From assembly GCA_964419145.1 (NCBI GenBank), contig CAYQOM010000008.1:62001-126000 (forward strand): a DNA stretch of 64,000 bases, given 5' to 3'. This DNA comes from UBA2336 sp964419145 (GTDB taxonomy: Bacteria; Bacteroidota; Bacteroidia; Cytophagales; Cyclobacteriaceae). The notes under the pieces were generated by a model. It ran no database searches, was not told the origin of the DNA, and saw only the letters and a list, made by a program, of their open reading frames with translations. Below, one piece after another: positions 43,772-52,163 of this stretch (the first letter of the stretch is position 1; each line of letters opens with the position of its first letter). A program made the translations under genes and the position numbers.

Positions 43772-45460
43772 TTATCGTCTTCGGCCACTACCTCTTCGGT
43801 TATTGCTGCCTTCGTACGATCTGCCCCGACCTCCTTTGCTTTTCTTGCTGCTACTTTCCCTTCTTCCCTCGGTCAGCTCAACGCGCACTTGTCGGCCTTC
43901 AAACTCAACGCCTTGCAGGCCCGAAATAATAGCATCACTCTTTTCTTTCTCAACTTCAAAGAAGGAGTAAGCGCCTTTGATGTCAATTTTTCCAACGTGC
44001 TTTTTGCCCACTTTGCAACATTCATCCAGCATCTCCAGCAGGTCGGCCTTTTCCAGGTTATCCATTTTACCCAGGTTTATGAAGAAACGATCGCCTGTGC
44101 TGTAGCGCTCTGCGCCACGGTCTGAAGAGGATGCGTTTACATTTAAATCGGGGGCATTGCGGTAATAATCCAGGAAGCGGTTAAACTCGATGGAAGCAAA
44201 ACGCTTGATCAATTCATTCTTGGTCAGGTCTTTCAGCTCATCATAAACAGCTGGTAAAAAGGCCTCTATTTCTGATTCGTTTACTTTTACATCATGCACT
44301 TTTTTCATCAGGGCGAGTAACTGCTTCTGGCATACTTCAGGGCCTGATGGTACGGGTATCCGTGTAAAAGTTGTTCTAACCGCCTTTTCAATCTGGCGGA
44401 TTTTGCCGGTTTCTTTTGAGTTAACCAAGGCAATGGAAATACCCTTTTTGCCTGCACGGGCGGTACGACCGCTGCGGTGGGTATAGAATTCCATTTCATC
44501 AGGAATATTCATATGGATCACGTGGGTGATGCTTTCCACATCAATACCACGGGCAGCCACATCGGTAGCCACCAGAATCTGCACAGATCTGTTCCGGAAT
44601 TTCATCATCACTTTATCGCGCTGTGCCTGGTTCAGGTCGCCATGTAAAGAGTCGGCATTGTAGCCATCCTTCATTAACATTTCAGCAACGCGTTGGGTAT
44701 CGATACGGGTACGGCAGAAGATCAAACCGAAAATATCGGGGTGGAAATCCAGCAGGCGCTTCAGGGCGCTGTATTTATCACGATCATGAACGACCACGTA
44801 TTGGTGTTCAATATTGACATTGCCGGTATTTTTATCACCTACCGTCAACTCCATTGGGTCGGTCATGTAGTTGTTGGCAATCGCCCGTACTTCGCGCGGC
44901 ATGGTAGCCGAAAACAACCAGGTGATTTTGGTGTCTGGAGTCTTGGAAAGAATTTCATCAATATCTTCCTTGAAGCCCATGTTCAGCATTTCATCGGCCT
45001 CATCCAATACTACATATTGAATGGTGCTCAGGTTGATGGCCTTGCGTCCCAGCATGTCAATAAGTCGACCGGGTGTTGCCACTACAATTTGCGCTCCGCG
45101 CTTTACTTTTCGGATTTGTTCGCTGATGCTTGCGCCTCCATAAATGGCTACAATGTTCAGCTTTTTAAAATTTTCAGAGAAGTTTTCCAGATCGCTCACG
45201 ATCTGGAGTCCGAGTTCACGGGTTGGTGCCAATACCAGCGCTTGTGTAGCTGAAGAGTTTTCGTCAACCAACTCAAGTAAAGGTAAACCAAAGGCAGCGG
45301 TTTTACCGGTACCGGTTTGTGCCAGTCCGATGAAGTCGCGAGTGCCTGTTAATAAAAGTGGAATTGCCTTTTCCTGAATAGGGGTAGGCGTTTCGAAGCC
45401 AATAATTTGCACAGCTTCAGCCAGCCCGGCCGACAAGCCGAGCGCTTGAAAGTTTTTCAT
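43772..45460 (-). CDS. DEAD-box ATP-dependent RNA helicase with DbpA-like RNA-binding domain
   Basis: RNA helicase of 562 aa. Motifs in order: Q motif ETPTPIQEKAIP, Walker A AQTGTGKTA, PTRELGLQ, DEAD in VVLDEADEMLNMGF, SAT in LFSATMP, then ATDVAARGIDV and HRSGRTARAGKKG. A C-terminal domain of about 75 residues (FFINLGKMDNLEKADLLEML onward) resembles the DbpA/CsdA RNA-binding fold, and the tail SSKKSKGGRGRSYEGSNN is basic and disordered. Such enzymes aid ribosome assembly and cold growth. The likely mRNA leader is long and contains a strong stem-loop (45491-45558). Confidence 0.94.
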   Translation of the reverse strand: MKNFQALGLSAGLAEAVQIIGFETPTPIQEKAIPLLLTGTRDFIGLAQTGTGKTAAFGLPLLELVDENSSATQALVLAPTRELGLQIVSDLENFSENFKKLNIVAIYGGASISEQIRKVKRGAQIVVATPGRLIDMLGRKAINLSTIQYVVLDEADEMLNMGFKEDIDEILSKTPDTKITWLFSATMPREVRAIANNYMTDPMELTVGDKNTGNVNIEHQYVVVHDRDKYSALKRLLDFHPDIFGLIFCRTRIDTQRVAEMLMKDGYNADSLHGDLNQAQRDKVMMKFRNRSVQILVATDVAARGIDVESITHVIHMNIPDEMEFYTHRSGRTARAGKKGISIALVNSKETGKIRQIEKAVRTTFTRIPVPSGPEVCQKQLLALMKKVHDVKVNESEIEAFLPAVYDELKDLTKNELIKRFASIEFNRFLDYYRNAPDLNVNASSSDRGAERYSTGDRFFINLGKMDNLEKADLLEMLDECCKVGKKHVGKIDIKGAYSFFEVEKEKSDAIISGLQGVEFEGRQVRVELTEGRRESSSKKSKGGRGRSYEGSNNRRGSGRRR

Positions 45461-45490
45461 GAATGTTTGTTATGTAAATAAAAAGTTACT

Positions 45491-45558
45491 GTTACAACGT
45501 CATTGCGAAGAGATCCCGTGAATTTCCGATGCCAATCGGTGTGGGATGACGTTGCAAC
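45491..45558 (-). repeat. Inverted repeat forming a hairpin in the presumed helicase mRNA leader
   Basis: ATGACGTTGCAAC (45546-45558) and GTTACAACGTCAT (45491-45503) are inverted copies; in minus-strand RNA all 13 positions pair, one as G-U. Inside are AUCCC/GGGAU and a CCGAT/ATCGG hairpin. The edge motif CGTCATTGCG is shared with the repeats at 61063 and 2720, so this is probably a member of the same intergenic repeat family that ended up in a leader. Confidence 0.65.
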
Positions 45559-45572
45559 CGCGTAGAACGGTG

Positions 45573-45580
45573 CAAAGGTA
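45573..45580 (-). promoter_or_regulatory. Candidate -7 promoter box of the DEAD-box helicase gene
   Basis: On the minus strand this reads TACCTTTG, a perfect TAnnTTTG match, 112 bp before the helicase ATG. If used, the leader would be about 105 nt and would include the inverted repeat at 45491-45558. No TTG is seen at the expected -33 position. Confidence 0.45.
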
Positions 45581-45762
45581 CACTTAATAATCGGGATAAC
45601 CGCATGGAGCTTGAAATCAGGTGTTGATTGGGATGTTTCAATGAGTGACAAGTTGAAAGCACTGAAGATATTGCTTTATGACAAAGGATATTTGGCTAAC
45701 CAGGTGTAGCCGTTTTTCGTGGTTATCGATTTTTTGTACTTTAGAAAATCAAATGTAACTGT

Positions 45763-46797
45763 ATGATGCGCTATTTATTTGTTTTGTTGAGTGCACTGAT
45801 TGCCTGCAACTCCCGTGTTGAGGTAACCGAAAAGGAGTCTCCCGAAGCAAAGGTCGTTCCCGAACCACAGTACTCACTCTCCAGCAAACAAACCCACAAT
45901 AAGTTTAGCAGAAGTATTGCGCCAGTGCTGAATGTGAAAAGTGGTGCCGTCATCGAATTCTTCACCGAAGAAGCAACGGATGGTCAGCTTAACCCAGCTT
46001 CAACAGTTGAAGACCTTTCTAAGCTTAGTTTCGATCCGATTCACCCGCTTACCGGACCTGTGTTTGTAGAAGAGGCTGAGCCGGGAGATGTATTGGCGGT
46101 GACGTTGCACAAAATTGAAATCGGAGATTGGGGTTGGACTGCCATCATACCCGGCTTTGGTTTTTTAGCCGAAGACTTCAAAGAGCCCTACCTGAAAACC
46201 TACACCTTCAACAAAGATGATAAGAAGGTGAAGTTCAATGATCATATTCATATTCCGGTAAAACCCTTTGCCGGAGTGTTGGGTGTTGCGCCTGATACGG
46301 ATTCGTTATTAAGCACCATTCCGCCTCGGGCTAACGGAGGCAATATGGATGATCCGAACATGACGGAAGGGACAACCGTGTACCTGCCTGTATTTGTAAA
46401 AGGCGCTTTATTTTCGATTGGTGATGCGCATGTGACACAAGGCTTGGGCGAAGTATGTGGTACGGCTGTTGAAGCACCCATGCGGTTTATCGTGGAGTTG
46501 AACCTGATAAAGGGCAAGCGCAAAATGCAGGAACCGCAGTACGAAACGGATGCGTATTACGCTACCACAGGATTCGATACTACCATTGACGGGGCTACAA
46601 AGAAGGCTGTACGGTATATGATTGAATACTTGGTAGCTGAGCACGGTATGGATCGGAACGATGCCTATGCGCTTTGCTCACTGGCAGGCGATTTGCACAT
46701 CGCTGAGGTGGTGGATATGCCACACATGCTGGTATCGATGCATATCAACAAAAGTTTGTTTAACGATCCGAAACATTATTCGTTGTTAAAAAAGTAG
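45763..46797 (+). CDS. Acetamidase/formamidase family lipoprotein
   Basis: Exported amidase of 344 aa. The N-terminus is a lipoprotein signal with the lipobox LSALIAC. The FmdA/AmdA fold is shown by HPLTGPVFVEEAEPGDVLAV, PPRANGGNMDDP and GDAHVTQGLGEVCGTAVE. Family members hydrolyse short amides, releasing ammonia, but most are cytoplasmic; a lipid anchor places this one in the periplasm or at the surface. The substrate is unknown. A VOC-family lipoprotein gene starts 1 bp after its stop. Confidence 0.85.
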   Translation: MMRYLFVLLSALIACNSRVEVTEKESPEAKVVPEPQYSLSSKQTHNKFSRSIAPVLNVKSGAVIEFFTEEATDGQLNPASTVEDLSKLSFDPIHPLTGPVFVEEAEPGDVLAVTLHKIEIGDWGWTAIIPGFGFLAEDFKEPYLKTYTFNKDDKKVKFNDHIHIPVKPFAGVLGVAPDTDSLLSTIPPRANGGNMDDPNMTEGTTVYLPVFVKGALFSIGDAHVTQGLGEVCGTAVEAPMRFIVELNLIKGKRKMQEPQYETDAYYATTGFDTTIDGATKKAVRYMIEYLVAEHGMDRNDAYALCSLAGDLHIAEVVDMPHMLVSMHINKSLFNDPKHYSLLKK

Positions 46798-46798
46798 T

Positions 46799-47476
46799 AT
46801 GCGCTTTTCCTTTGTTCTATTAGTTATAGTGTCGATTCTCTTTTCTTCCTGTTCTAGAAGTCGTACCAACGAACGCATTGATCACATCATTTTGGTGGTC
46901 AACGATCTTGAAAAGGGTATGCAGCAATTCGAAGAGTTGACAGGTGTAAAACCTGTGTTTGGAGGAAAACATCCCAACTCGTTTACCCAAAATGCACTGG
47001 TAGCTTTAGATAACAATGCCTATATCGAAATACTGGCTCCTCGTACCGATGTGCCGGCTCCCGATTGGATCATGCAGTTCAGAAGTCTGACCCCAAGCGG
47101 TTGGGCGGTATACACCGCGGATATTGAAACTACAAGAAAGACACTTACCGAGATGGGCTTCTCAGTTTCAGAGGTCATGTCAGGTGCCCGGGCCAAACCC
47201 GATGGCAATATGCTTTCATGGTCAACCATGGGATTCACGAACAAAGACACACAGGTGTTTCCGTTTTTTATTCAGTGGGGTGAAGATGTGGTGCACCCTG
47301 CTGCCAGTTCGCCAACAGGTTGCAGCATCATGAAATTTGAAATCACCACGGAGGATAAGGACCTGGATAAACTCAATGAGCATTTCAAGCTCGGTATTTC
47401 TACGTCAAGCGGTCAGAATAAGTTGGTATTGCGACTACGAACACCAAAAGGTGTGGTGACTTTTCCTGCCTATTGA
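46799..47476 (+). CDS. VOC/glyoxalase-like lipoprotein
   Basis: Exported protein of 225 aa. A lipoprotein signal ends at the cysteine in ILFSSCSRS. The remainder is a glyoxalase-like domain beginning RIDHIILVVNDLEKGMQQFE, with the metal-ligand-type His in the first strand and NAYIEILAP as a possible second ligand. It is cotranscribed with the acetamidase gene (1 bp gap), and both products are predicted lipoproteins, so they may act in one extracytoplasmic step. The reaction is not deducible. Confidence 0.82.
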   Translation: MRFSFVLLVIVSILFSSCSRSRTNERIDHIILVVNDLEKGMQQFEELTGVKPVFGGKHPNSFTQNALVALDNNAYIEILAPRTDVPAPDWIMQFRSLTPSGWAVYTADIETTRKTLTEMGFSVSEVMSGARAKPDGNMLSWSTMGFTNKDTQVFPFFIQWGEDVVHPAASSPTGCSIMKFEITTEDKDLDKLNEHFKLGISTSSGQNKLVLRLRTPKGVVTFPAY

Positions 47477-47477
47477 A

Positions 47478-47516
47478 AAAAATCAGCCCGATGTTTATCA
47501 CCAGGCTGATTTCTGT
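47478..47516 (-). terminator. Intrinsic terminator between convergent genes
   Basis: AATCAGCC (47481-47488) pairs with GGCTGATT (47504-47511). Read on the minus strand, the stem is followed by a T run (complement of GAAAAAA), making a standard terminator for the gene at 47522-47959. On the plus strand the T run is weaker. Confidence 0.7.
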
Positions 47517-47521
47517 TCACT

Positions 47522-47959
47522 TTAATTTTTGGTTAGCACATTCTTCTGTGCTGTGATGGTAACCAACAAGGTTTCTTTCTTGACCTCGCGGGACTGATAG
47601 ACCAGGTTAAGTGCTTTTTCTTTTCTAAGATGAGTTTGCAATTCAGATACAGAGATTTCCATCGGTTTATGATCCGCTAAGGCATCAGCATACTTCCAGG
47701 TTTTCAATATGTTTTGTTGATCGTCCTTCAGTAGTATGGTTCGAGCTGTACCGATTTTTCCACACTCGCTGTAGAATACGGTGAGAAGTCCCTTTTCATC
47801 CGGTGCAAGTTGAAGGGTAGGGGTTTCCTTTTTGCTGTGAACATAATGCTCAATAACCTGCTTGTTGTTCAGGTGAATGGTGAAGCTGTCGCCACCAAAT
47901 GTGAATGCCATCAGCATGATGCCCAACACCAGGCCAAAAATGAGTTTCATTGATTTCAT
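47522..47959 (-). CDS. Exported hypothetical protein
   Basis: Protein of 145 aa with an N-terminal signal peptide (LIFGLVLGIMLMAFTFGG). The mature part is predicted beta-rich, with a single cysteine in FYSECGKIGTARTI. I recognise no family and see no catalytic motif. It stands alone, divergent from the esterase gene and ended by a clear terminator. Confidence 0.7.
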   Translation of the reverse strand: MKSMKLIFGLVLGIMLMAFTFGGDSFTIHLNNKQVIEHYVHSKKETPTLQLAPDEKGLLTVFYSECGKIGTARTILLKDDQQNILKTWKYADALADHKPMEISVSELQTHLRKEKALNLVYQSREVKKETLLVTITAQKNVLTKN

Positions 47960-48031
47960 ACGTTAATGGGTTTATTGTTGGAGTTACTTTTTCTAACGTT
48001 GAATATCGGAATCAGGTAATGGATATGGATT

Positions 48032-48039
48032 TAACTTTG
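48032..48039 (+). promoter_or_regulatory. Candidate -7 promoter box of the esterase gene
   Basis: TAACTTTG fits TAnnTTTG exactly, 66 bp before the chosen ATG at 48106. It lies inside the longer open frame that begins at 47950, which supports the later start. Confidence 0.4.
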
Positions 48040-48105
48040 ATATCTGGTATGCTTTGCTTGATGAACTGCATTGTTTATCTTGTTCAGTCAATCAAATCGA
48101 ATGCT

Positions 48106-48975
48106 ATGAAAACTGTTTTTGTATTTCTATTTGCCCTTGTTTCTGTAATTGGCTTTGCCCAAGGGGGTATGTTGAAGGAAAGTTTGAAATTGAAAAGTGC
48201 CATTTTGAATAAAGAAGTCGAATACAGTGTGTACCTGCCACCAGACTATACTCACAGCAGTCGCAAGTATCCGGTTTTATATTTACTGCACGGCTACACG
48301 GATGACGAAACCGGCTGGACACAGTTTGGCGAAGTGAAAGCTATCGCGGATAAGCAAATCGAAAATCAGGAGATGACCTCCATGATTATTGCCATGCCTG
48401 ATGGCGGAGTGAGCTGGTACATCAACAGTGCGGATGGCAAAGTGAAGTATGAAGATTTCTTTATCAAGGAATTTATTCCGCACATAGAAGCCACCTTTCA
48501 GGTTAGAAAGGAGAAACAATTCAGGGCGATAGCCGGCCTCTCCATGGGTGGTCACGGAACGATGATCATGGCGCTTAAGTATCCGGATATGTTTGCCGTG
48601 GCCGCTCCATTAAGCGCAGGTATTTTTACAAAAGAGGAACTAATTAATATGCCAGAGCAAAACTGGAACAATGTGTTCGGTCCGCCTTACGGAAGTCATG
48701 CGGGTGAGGCCAGGGTTACGGAGCATCTAAATAAAAACTGGATACTTAGCCTCGTACGTGATGCTTCCGCTGATGAGTTGAAAAAAGTAAAATACTACAT
48801 TGATTGTGGAGACAAGGATTTTTTGATCAAGGGAAATATGGAATTACATGCCTTGTTGATTGATAAGAAAGTGCCTCATGAATTTCGGGTGCGTGATGGA
48901 ATTCACAACTGGGAGTATTGGCGAACTGCCTTACCTGAAGTGTTCAAGTTTGTAACGGCTGCCTTTCATCGGTAA
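48106..48975 (+). CDS. Secreted esterase, alpha/beta hydrolase (PF00756 type)
   Basis: Exported serine esterase of 289 aa. The ATG at 48106 begins a textbook signal peptide (MKTVFVFLFALVSVIGFAQ), so the earlier open frame from 47950 is not the true start. Motifs are PVLYLLHGYTDDETGW (oxyanion region), the nucleophile elbow GLSMGGHG near residue 147, and the catalytic His in GIHNWEYW near residue 269. The family includes feruloyl esterases, S-formylglutathione hydrolases and mycolyl esterases; the signal peptide favours a polymer-deacylating role. The substrate is unknown. Confidence 0.88.
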   Translation: MKTVFVFLFALVSVIGFAQGGMLKESLKLKSAILNKEVEYSVYLPPDYTHSSRKYPVLYLLHGYTDDETGWTQFGEVKAIADKQIENQEMTSMIIAMPDGGVSWYINSADGKVKYEDFFIKEFIPHIEATFQVRKEKQFRAIAGLSMGGHGTMIMALKYPDMFAVAAPLSAGIFTKEELINMPEQNWNNVFGPPYGSHAGEARVTEHLNKNWILSLVRDASADELKKVKYYIDCGDKDFLIKGNMELHALLIDKKVPHEFRVRDGIHNWEYWRTALPEVFKFVTAAFHR

Positions 48976-48979
48976 ACTT

Positions 48980-49429
48980 TTATAACACCCGATTCCAGAT
49001 ATCCACATACATCCGCCAGGTATTGTTTTCCTTGCGCCAGATGATTACGTATTTTCCTTTCCACGTCTGACGTTCACCGTTGCTTTTTACTGTTTCTCCT
49101 TCATAGTAACCAAAATCGTAGGCTGTATTTCCGGTTATCCGAATTTCAACAGGTGTTGATTTGTGCTGTGTTACCTGATCGCCCTCGGGGAGTACCCAGC
49201 GTGCCTTTATGTTTTCATGTCCTTCAATGATGAGCGTACCATTGGGCATTATTTTTCCGTCTGTCGTATAAATGGCCACCATCGTATCATAATCACCTGC
49301 CATATATGCAGCTGAAAAAGCACTGCTTTGTTTCAGTATCTGATCGATGTCCTTTTGTTTGCCGATGAACTGTTGGCTAAAACTGGTTGAGCAGATTAGT
49401 AAACTTAGAATAACGGTAAGGCTTTTCAT
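48980..49429 (-). CDS. Exported NTF2-like/DUF4440 family protein
   Basis: Protein of 149 aa with a signal peptide (LTVILSLLICSTSFSQ). The remainder is a single SnoaL/NTF2-like cone domain: QSSAFSAAYMAGDYDTMVAI, then YTTDGKIMPNGTLIIEGHEN, and the C-terminal strand WKGKYVIIWRKENNTWR. Such domains bind small ligands or act as simple enzymes. It overlaps the DinB-type gene upstream by 4 bp, so the two are coexpressed. Function unknown. Confidence 0.83.
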   Translation of the reverse strand: MKSLTVILSLLICSTSFSQQFIGKQKDIDQILKQSSAFSAAYMAGDYDTMVAIYTTDGKIMPNGTLIIEGHENIKARWVLPEGDQVTQHKSTPVEIRITGNTAYDFGYYEGETVKSNGERQTWKGKYVIIWRKENNTWRMYVDIWNRVL

Positions 49430-50004
49430 TCTCTTACTTTTCCGGTTAAGACACTAATTTTATCTGATAGTGGATTGCCTGAGGCTCTTCGAAATGAAAC
49501 CACTTGCCCCACATGCCACAAGCAATCGGAGATCGGACCATTGATCAAATTCCAGAAGGGAAATTCAGATTGTGATTCACCCCGTTTCATAATCAAATCC
49601 ATCTCTTCCATGTCACTATCGTTGGCAGCCTTCAGGTTATCGCTGGCTCGTTTGAAATTTTGAAGTGTTTGTTTTCGCAGATCTGAGAAAGATAGTTTTG
49701 GAGCTGATGTTAAGATAGTGGGTTGCTTGGCTGACGCATTTGCAATCATGGCCGACATCGCATGAATGTGTGTTAAGGTTTCCAGGCAGGTTCTCGCTTC
49801 AGGTGAGGGACGGTATGCTAAATCTTCTTCACGCAGATTTTCAGTGGCCCAATAGTACCGCAAACCTAGCCCATCAATTAAACGGGCAGCGACATGCGCG
49901 GCCGTATAGACTGAGGGTGCTTCCGGTATTTCCCTGTAAGGTAAATCCTGTGCGTAAAGCATTTGTGAGGCAATCATCACAAGTGGGGCAATAAATAGCT
50001 TCAT
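49426..50004 (-). CDS. Exported DinB-like protein
   Basis: Protein of 192 aa with a signal peptide (LFIAPLVMIASQMLYAQ). The mature part looks like a DinB/YfiT four-helix bundle, with possible metal-ligand histidines in LTHIHAMSAMI and CLWHVGQVVSFRRASGNP. DinB-like proteins often act as thiol or metal-dependent transferases in the cytoplasm, so export is slightly unusual but not rare in Bacteroidota. It is the first gene of a pair with the NTF2-like gene (4-bp overlap). Confidence 0.8.
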   Translation of the reverse strand: MKLFIAPLVMIASQMLYAQDLPYREIPEAPSVYTAAHVAARLIDGLGLRYYWATENLREEDLAYRPSPEARTCLETLTHIHAMSAMIANASAKQPTILTSAPKLSFSDLRKQTLQNFKRASDNLKAANDSDMEEMDLIMKRGESQSEFPFWNLINGPISDCLWHVGQVVSFRRASGNPLSDKISVLTGKVRE

Positions 50005-50071
50005 GGATTGTATTGGTAAGGGTGAACTTTTTGAAAGTTAAACGGTTATTTTAGCCTTGAGATATTAATTT

Positions 50072-51097
50072 ATGACGAAAGGTACAGTTATCAAATCCAT
50101 AAAGCCATTGGGTTTTCCCTGGCAAACACAGGATCCTTTTTTATTCTGCGTGTATCACCTGGATTTTTATCCGAAAGGAAATGAAAATCTGGGACCAGCG
50201 GCTTCGCTGGCTGGTCGGGCGCTTGGGCAAGATTTTACGCCAAACAAGGAAGGATGGCGCATGTACCATGGTGAAAAAGTGCCGGGTTTTCCCGCACACC
50301 CGCATTGTGGTTTTGAAACGGTAACGATTGTAACCAAAGGTTTGGTAGATCATTCCGATTCACTGGGCGCTGCGGGAAGATTTGGCTTTGGTGATGTGCA
50401 GTGGATGACAGCCGGTAAAGGCGTACAACATTGCGAAATGTTTCCTTTACTGAAGCAGGATGAAGAAAATCCGTTAGAGTTATTTCAGATCTGGCTTAAC
50501 CTTCCGCGTTCTGCAAAAAAAGCAGACCCACATTTTGCCATGCTGTGGAGTGATGCCATTCCTGAATATCAAAAGGCCGATGCTAACGGAAAGAAAACAA
50601 AGGTGCGTGTAGTGGCTGGAGAAATAAATGGAGTAGTAGCACCGCCACCTGCACCCAACTCTTGGGCGGCAGATGCTACAAACGAAGTGGCCATCTGGAC
50701 GATGAAGATGGAAGCCGGGGCATCGTTTACATTACCGAAAGCCTCAGATTCGGTTAATCGTTCGTTGTATTTCTATACGGGTGAATCCATCACGATGGAT
50801 GGTCAACAATTCAATAAACCGCAGGCAATCGAGTTACATGCTGATCAGGAAGTGGAACTGCTTGCCGGCAACACCGACTGTTTTCTGCTGTTACTTCAAG
50901 GTAAACCCATCGGTGAGCCTGTTGTGCAACACGGACCTTTCGTTGGAAATACGCAAGCCGATATTCAGCAAGCGTTTCAGGATTACCAACAAACCCAATT
51001 CGGGGGTTGGCCCTGGCCGAGTTATGAGCATGTTCATCCCCGTGAAAAGGGAAGGTTCGCCCGGTATCCAGATGGAACTGAGGTTGTGAAAAGTTGA
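50072..51097 (+). CDS. Pirin family protein
   Basis: Cytoplasmic bicupin protein of 341 aa. The N-terminal cupin has the metal-binding pattern HPHCGFETVTIVTKGLVDH followed by GFGDVQWMTAGKGVQHCEMFP, with the His/Glu set of pirins. The C-terminal cupin (residues about 220-300) is less conserved. Some pirins are quercetinases and others affect transcription; this one has no context to decide. It is longer than the commonest pirins by 40-50 residues, mostly at the ends. Confidence 0.88.
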   Translation: MTKGTVIKSIKPLGFPWQTQDPFLFCVYHLDFYPKGNENLGPAASLAGRALGQDFTPNKEGWRMYHGEKVPGFPAHPHCGFETVTIVTKGLVDHSDSLGAAGRFGFGDVQWMTAGKGVQHCEMFPLLKQDEENPLELFQIWLNLPRSAKKADPHFAMLWSDAIPEYQKADANGKKTKVRVVAGEINGVVAPPPAPNSWAADATNEVAIWTMKMEAGASFTLPKASDSVNRSLYFYTGESITMDGQQFNKPQAIELHADQEVELLAGNTDCFLLLLQGKPIGEPVVQHGPFVGNTQADIQQAFQDYQQTQFGGWPWPSYEHVHPREKGRFARYPDGTEVVKS

Positions 51098-51099
51098 AA

Positions 51100-51975
51100 T
51101 TAATTCTCTGTTTTTTCCATCGGCAGTTCCGGAATGCGTGTCCATTCCTGAAGTGAACCATCGTATAGCTTCATGTTGTAGCCGAGCATTCTGCCGGCTA
51201 TGTACACCACACTGGCGGTTTGACCGATGAAGCAATACACAACAGCCTCTTTGTTCTTGTCAGGTAATACAGGATTGAAGTAGCCTTGTAGCTCTGATTC
51301 TGGTTTGAATAGGTTGGATTCATTAAGCAACTCTGGATACGGAATGTTTACGGCACCCTTAATGTGCCCGGCACGTGGATAACCTGTTGGATCACCATCG
51401 TAAAACCGTTTTGCGCGCGCATCAACAAGTGTTACTGAAGGGCTCTCCAGATTTTTTATAACAAAATCTTTATTGACAATCAGGTCATTGATTTTTGGTT
51501 TGAATTTACCTGGCTTATAAGTTGGAATTTCTTTCGTTACCGGATATCCGGCTTGCTTCCAGGCTTCAATTCCGCCATTCAAGAAAGATATATTTCCTCT
51601 TAAACCCAGGTATTCCAACATCAGAAACATTCTTGCGGTAGGTGAAACTTCATTTCGTGGATGACACAATACAACATGACTGGTGTTGGATATGCCCAGT
51701 GATTGCAATACTTCCGCAGCCTTTGAAGGATCAGGTACATTCATGCTTCCTTCTGGTGAATCAGGGGCCAGCCAACCAGGCCAGAGAAAGCGCGCCCCTT
51801 CAATGTGTTCCTGCTCATAATCCAAACGAAGAAAACTGACGTGCAGAACGATCAGATCTGGATCGTTTTTATGTTGGTGAAGCCAATCGGCTGAAACCAG
51901 AATGGGTTTGTCTGCTGAAAAAGCGAGGCTAAAAGCAAAAAGGAATAGGGCAGTTGTCAGGATGGTCTGTTTCAT
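51100..51975 (-). CDS. Periplasmic sulfurtransferase, two-domain rhodanese
   Basis: Exported protein of 291 aa with a signal peptide (ALFLFAFSLAFSADK). Two rhodanese domains follow: residues about 25-150, and about 160-285 with the active-site cysteine in VVYCFIGQTAS. The loop matches thiosulfate:cyanide sulfurtransferases and 3-mercaptopyruvate sulfurtransferases. The first domain also has a cysteine at the equivalent place (VVLCHPRNEVS). It may use thiosulfate in the periplasm. It is convergent with the pirin gene and not in an evident operon. Confidence 0.88.
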   Translation of the reverse strand: MKQTILTTALFLFAFSLAFSADKPILVSADWLHQHKNDPDLIVLHVSFLRLDYEQEHIEGARFLWPGWLAPDSPEGSMNVPDPSKAAEVLQSLGISNTSHVVLCHPRNEVSPTARMFLMLEYLGLRGNISFLNGGIEAWKQAGYPVTKEIPTYKPGKFKPKINDLIVNKDFVIKNLESPSVTLVDARAKRFYDGDPTGYPRAGHIKGAVNIPYPELLNESNLFKPESELQGYFNPVLPDKNKEAVVYCFIGQTASVVYIAGRMLGYNMKLYDGSLQEWTRIPELPMEKTEN

Positions 51976-52163
51976 AGGATCGGGAGTTTTATGTAGAAAC
52001 GAGATGCACGCGATGAATGCTGGCTTCTTTACACCAAATGCGTGTTTCTGTTGATAAGAGGCTTGTTTCCAGGTATGCTGCTAATTATCAGGTAGTAGAC
52101 TAACAAAGGTCATGTGGAGTTTCAATGATTCGGGGTAAAATCGATCAAATAAAACCGTAAGCC

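Larger units (their letters stand above)
45461..45762. other. 302-bp intergenic region with helicase promoter and leader
   Basis: The gap between the divergent helicase and acetamidase/formamidase genes has no credible open frame. On the minus strand it holds a -7 box (45573-45580) and a long inverted repeat (45491-45558), described separately. On the plus strand, TACTTTAG about 30 bp before the acetamidase ATG only loosely resembles a promoter box. Nothing else is recognisable. Confidence 0.5.

Noticed and set aside
43406..44125. Long Ala/Phe-rich open frame opposite the histone-like and helicase genes
   Set aside because: It is the antisense reading of the Lys-rich repeats (AAG/AAA read as CTT/TTT) and runs into the 3' end of the helicase gene. 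Its composition is not that of a real protein.
47950..48105. Upstream extension of the esterase gene
   Set aside because: A full signal peptide begins at the ATG at 48106, and a promoter box lies within the extension.
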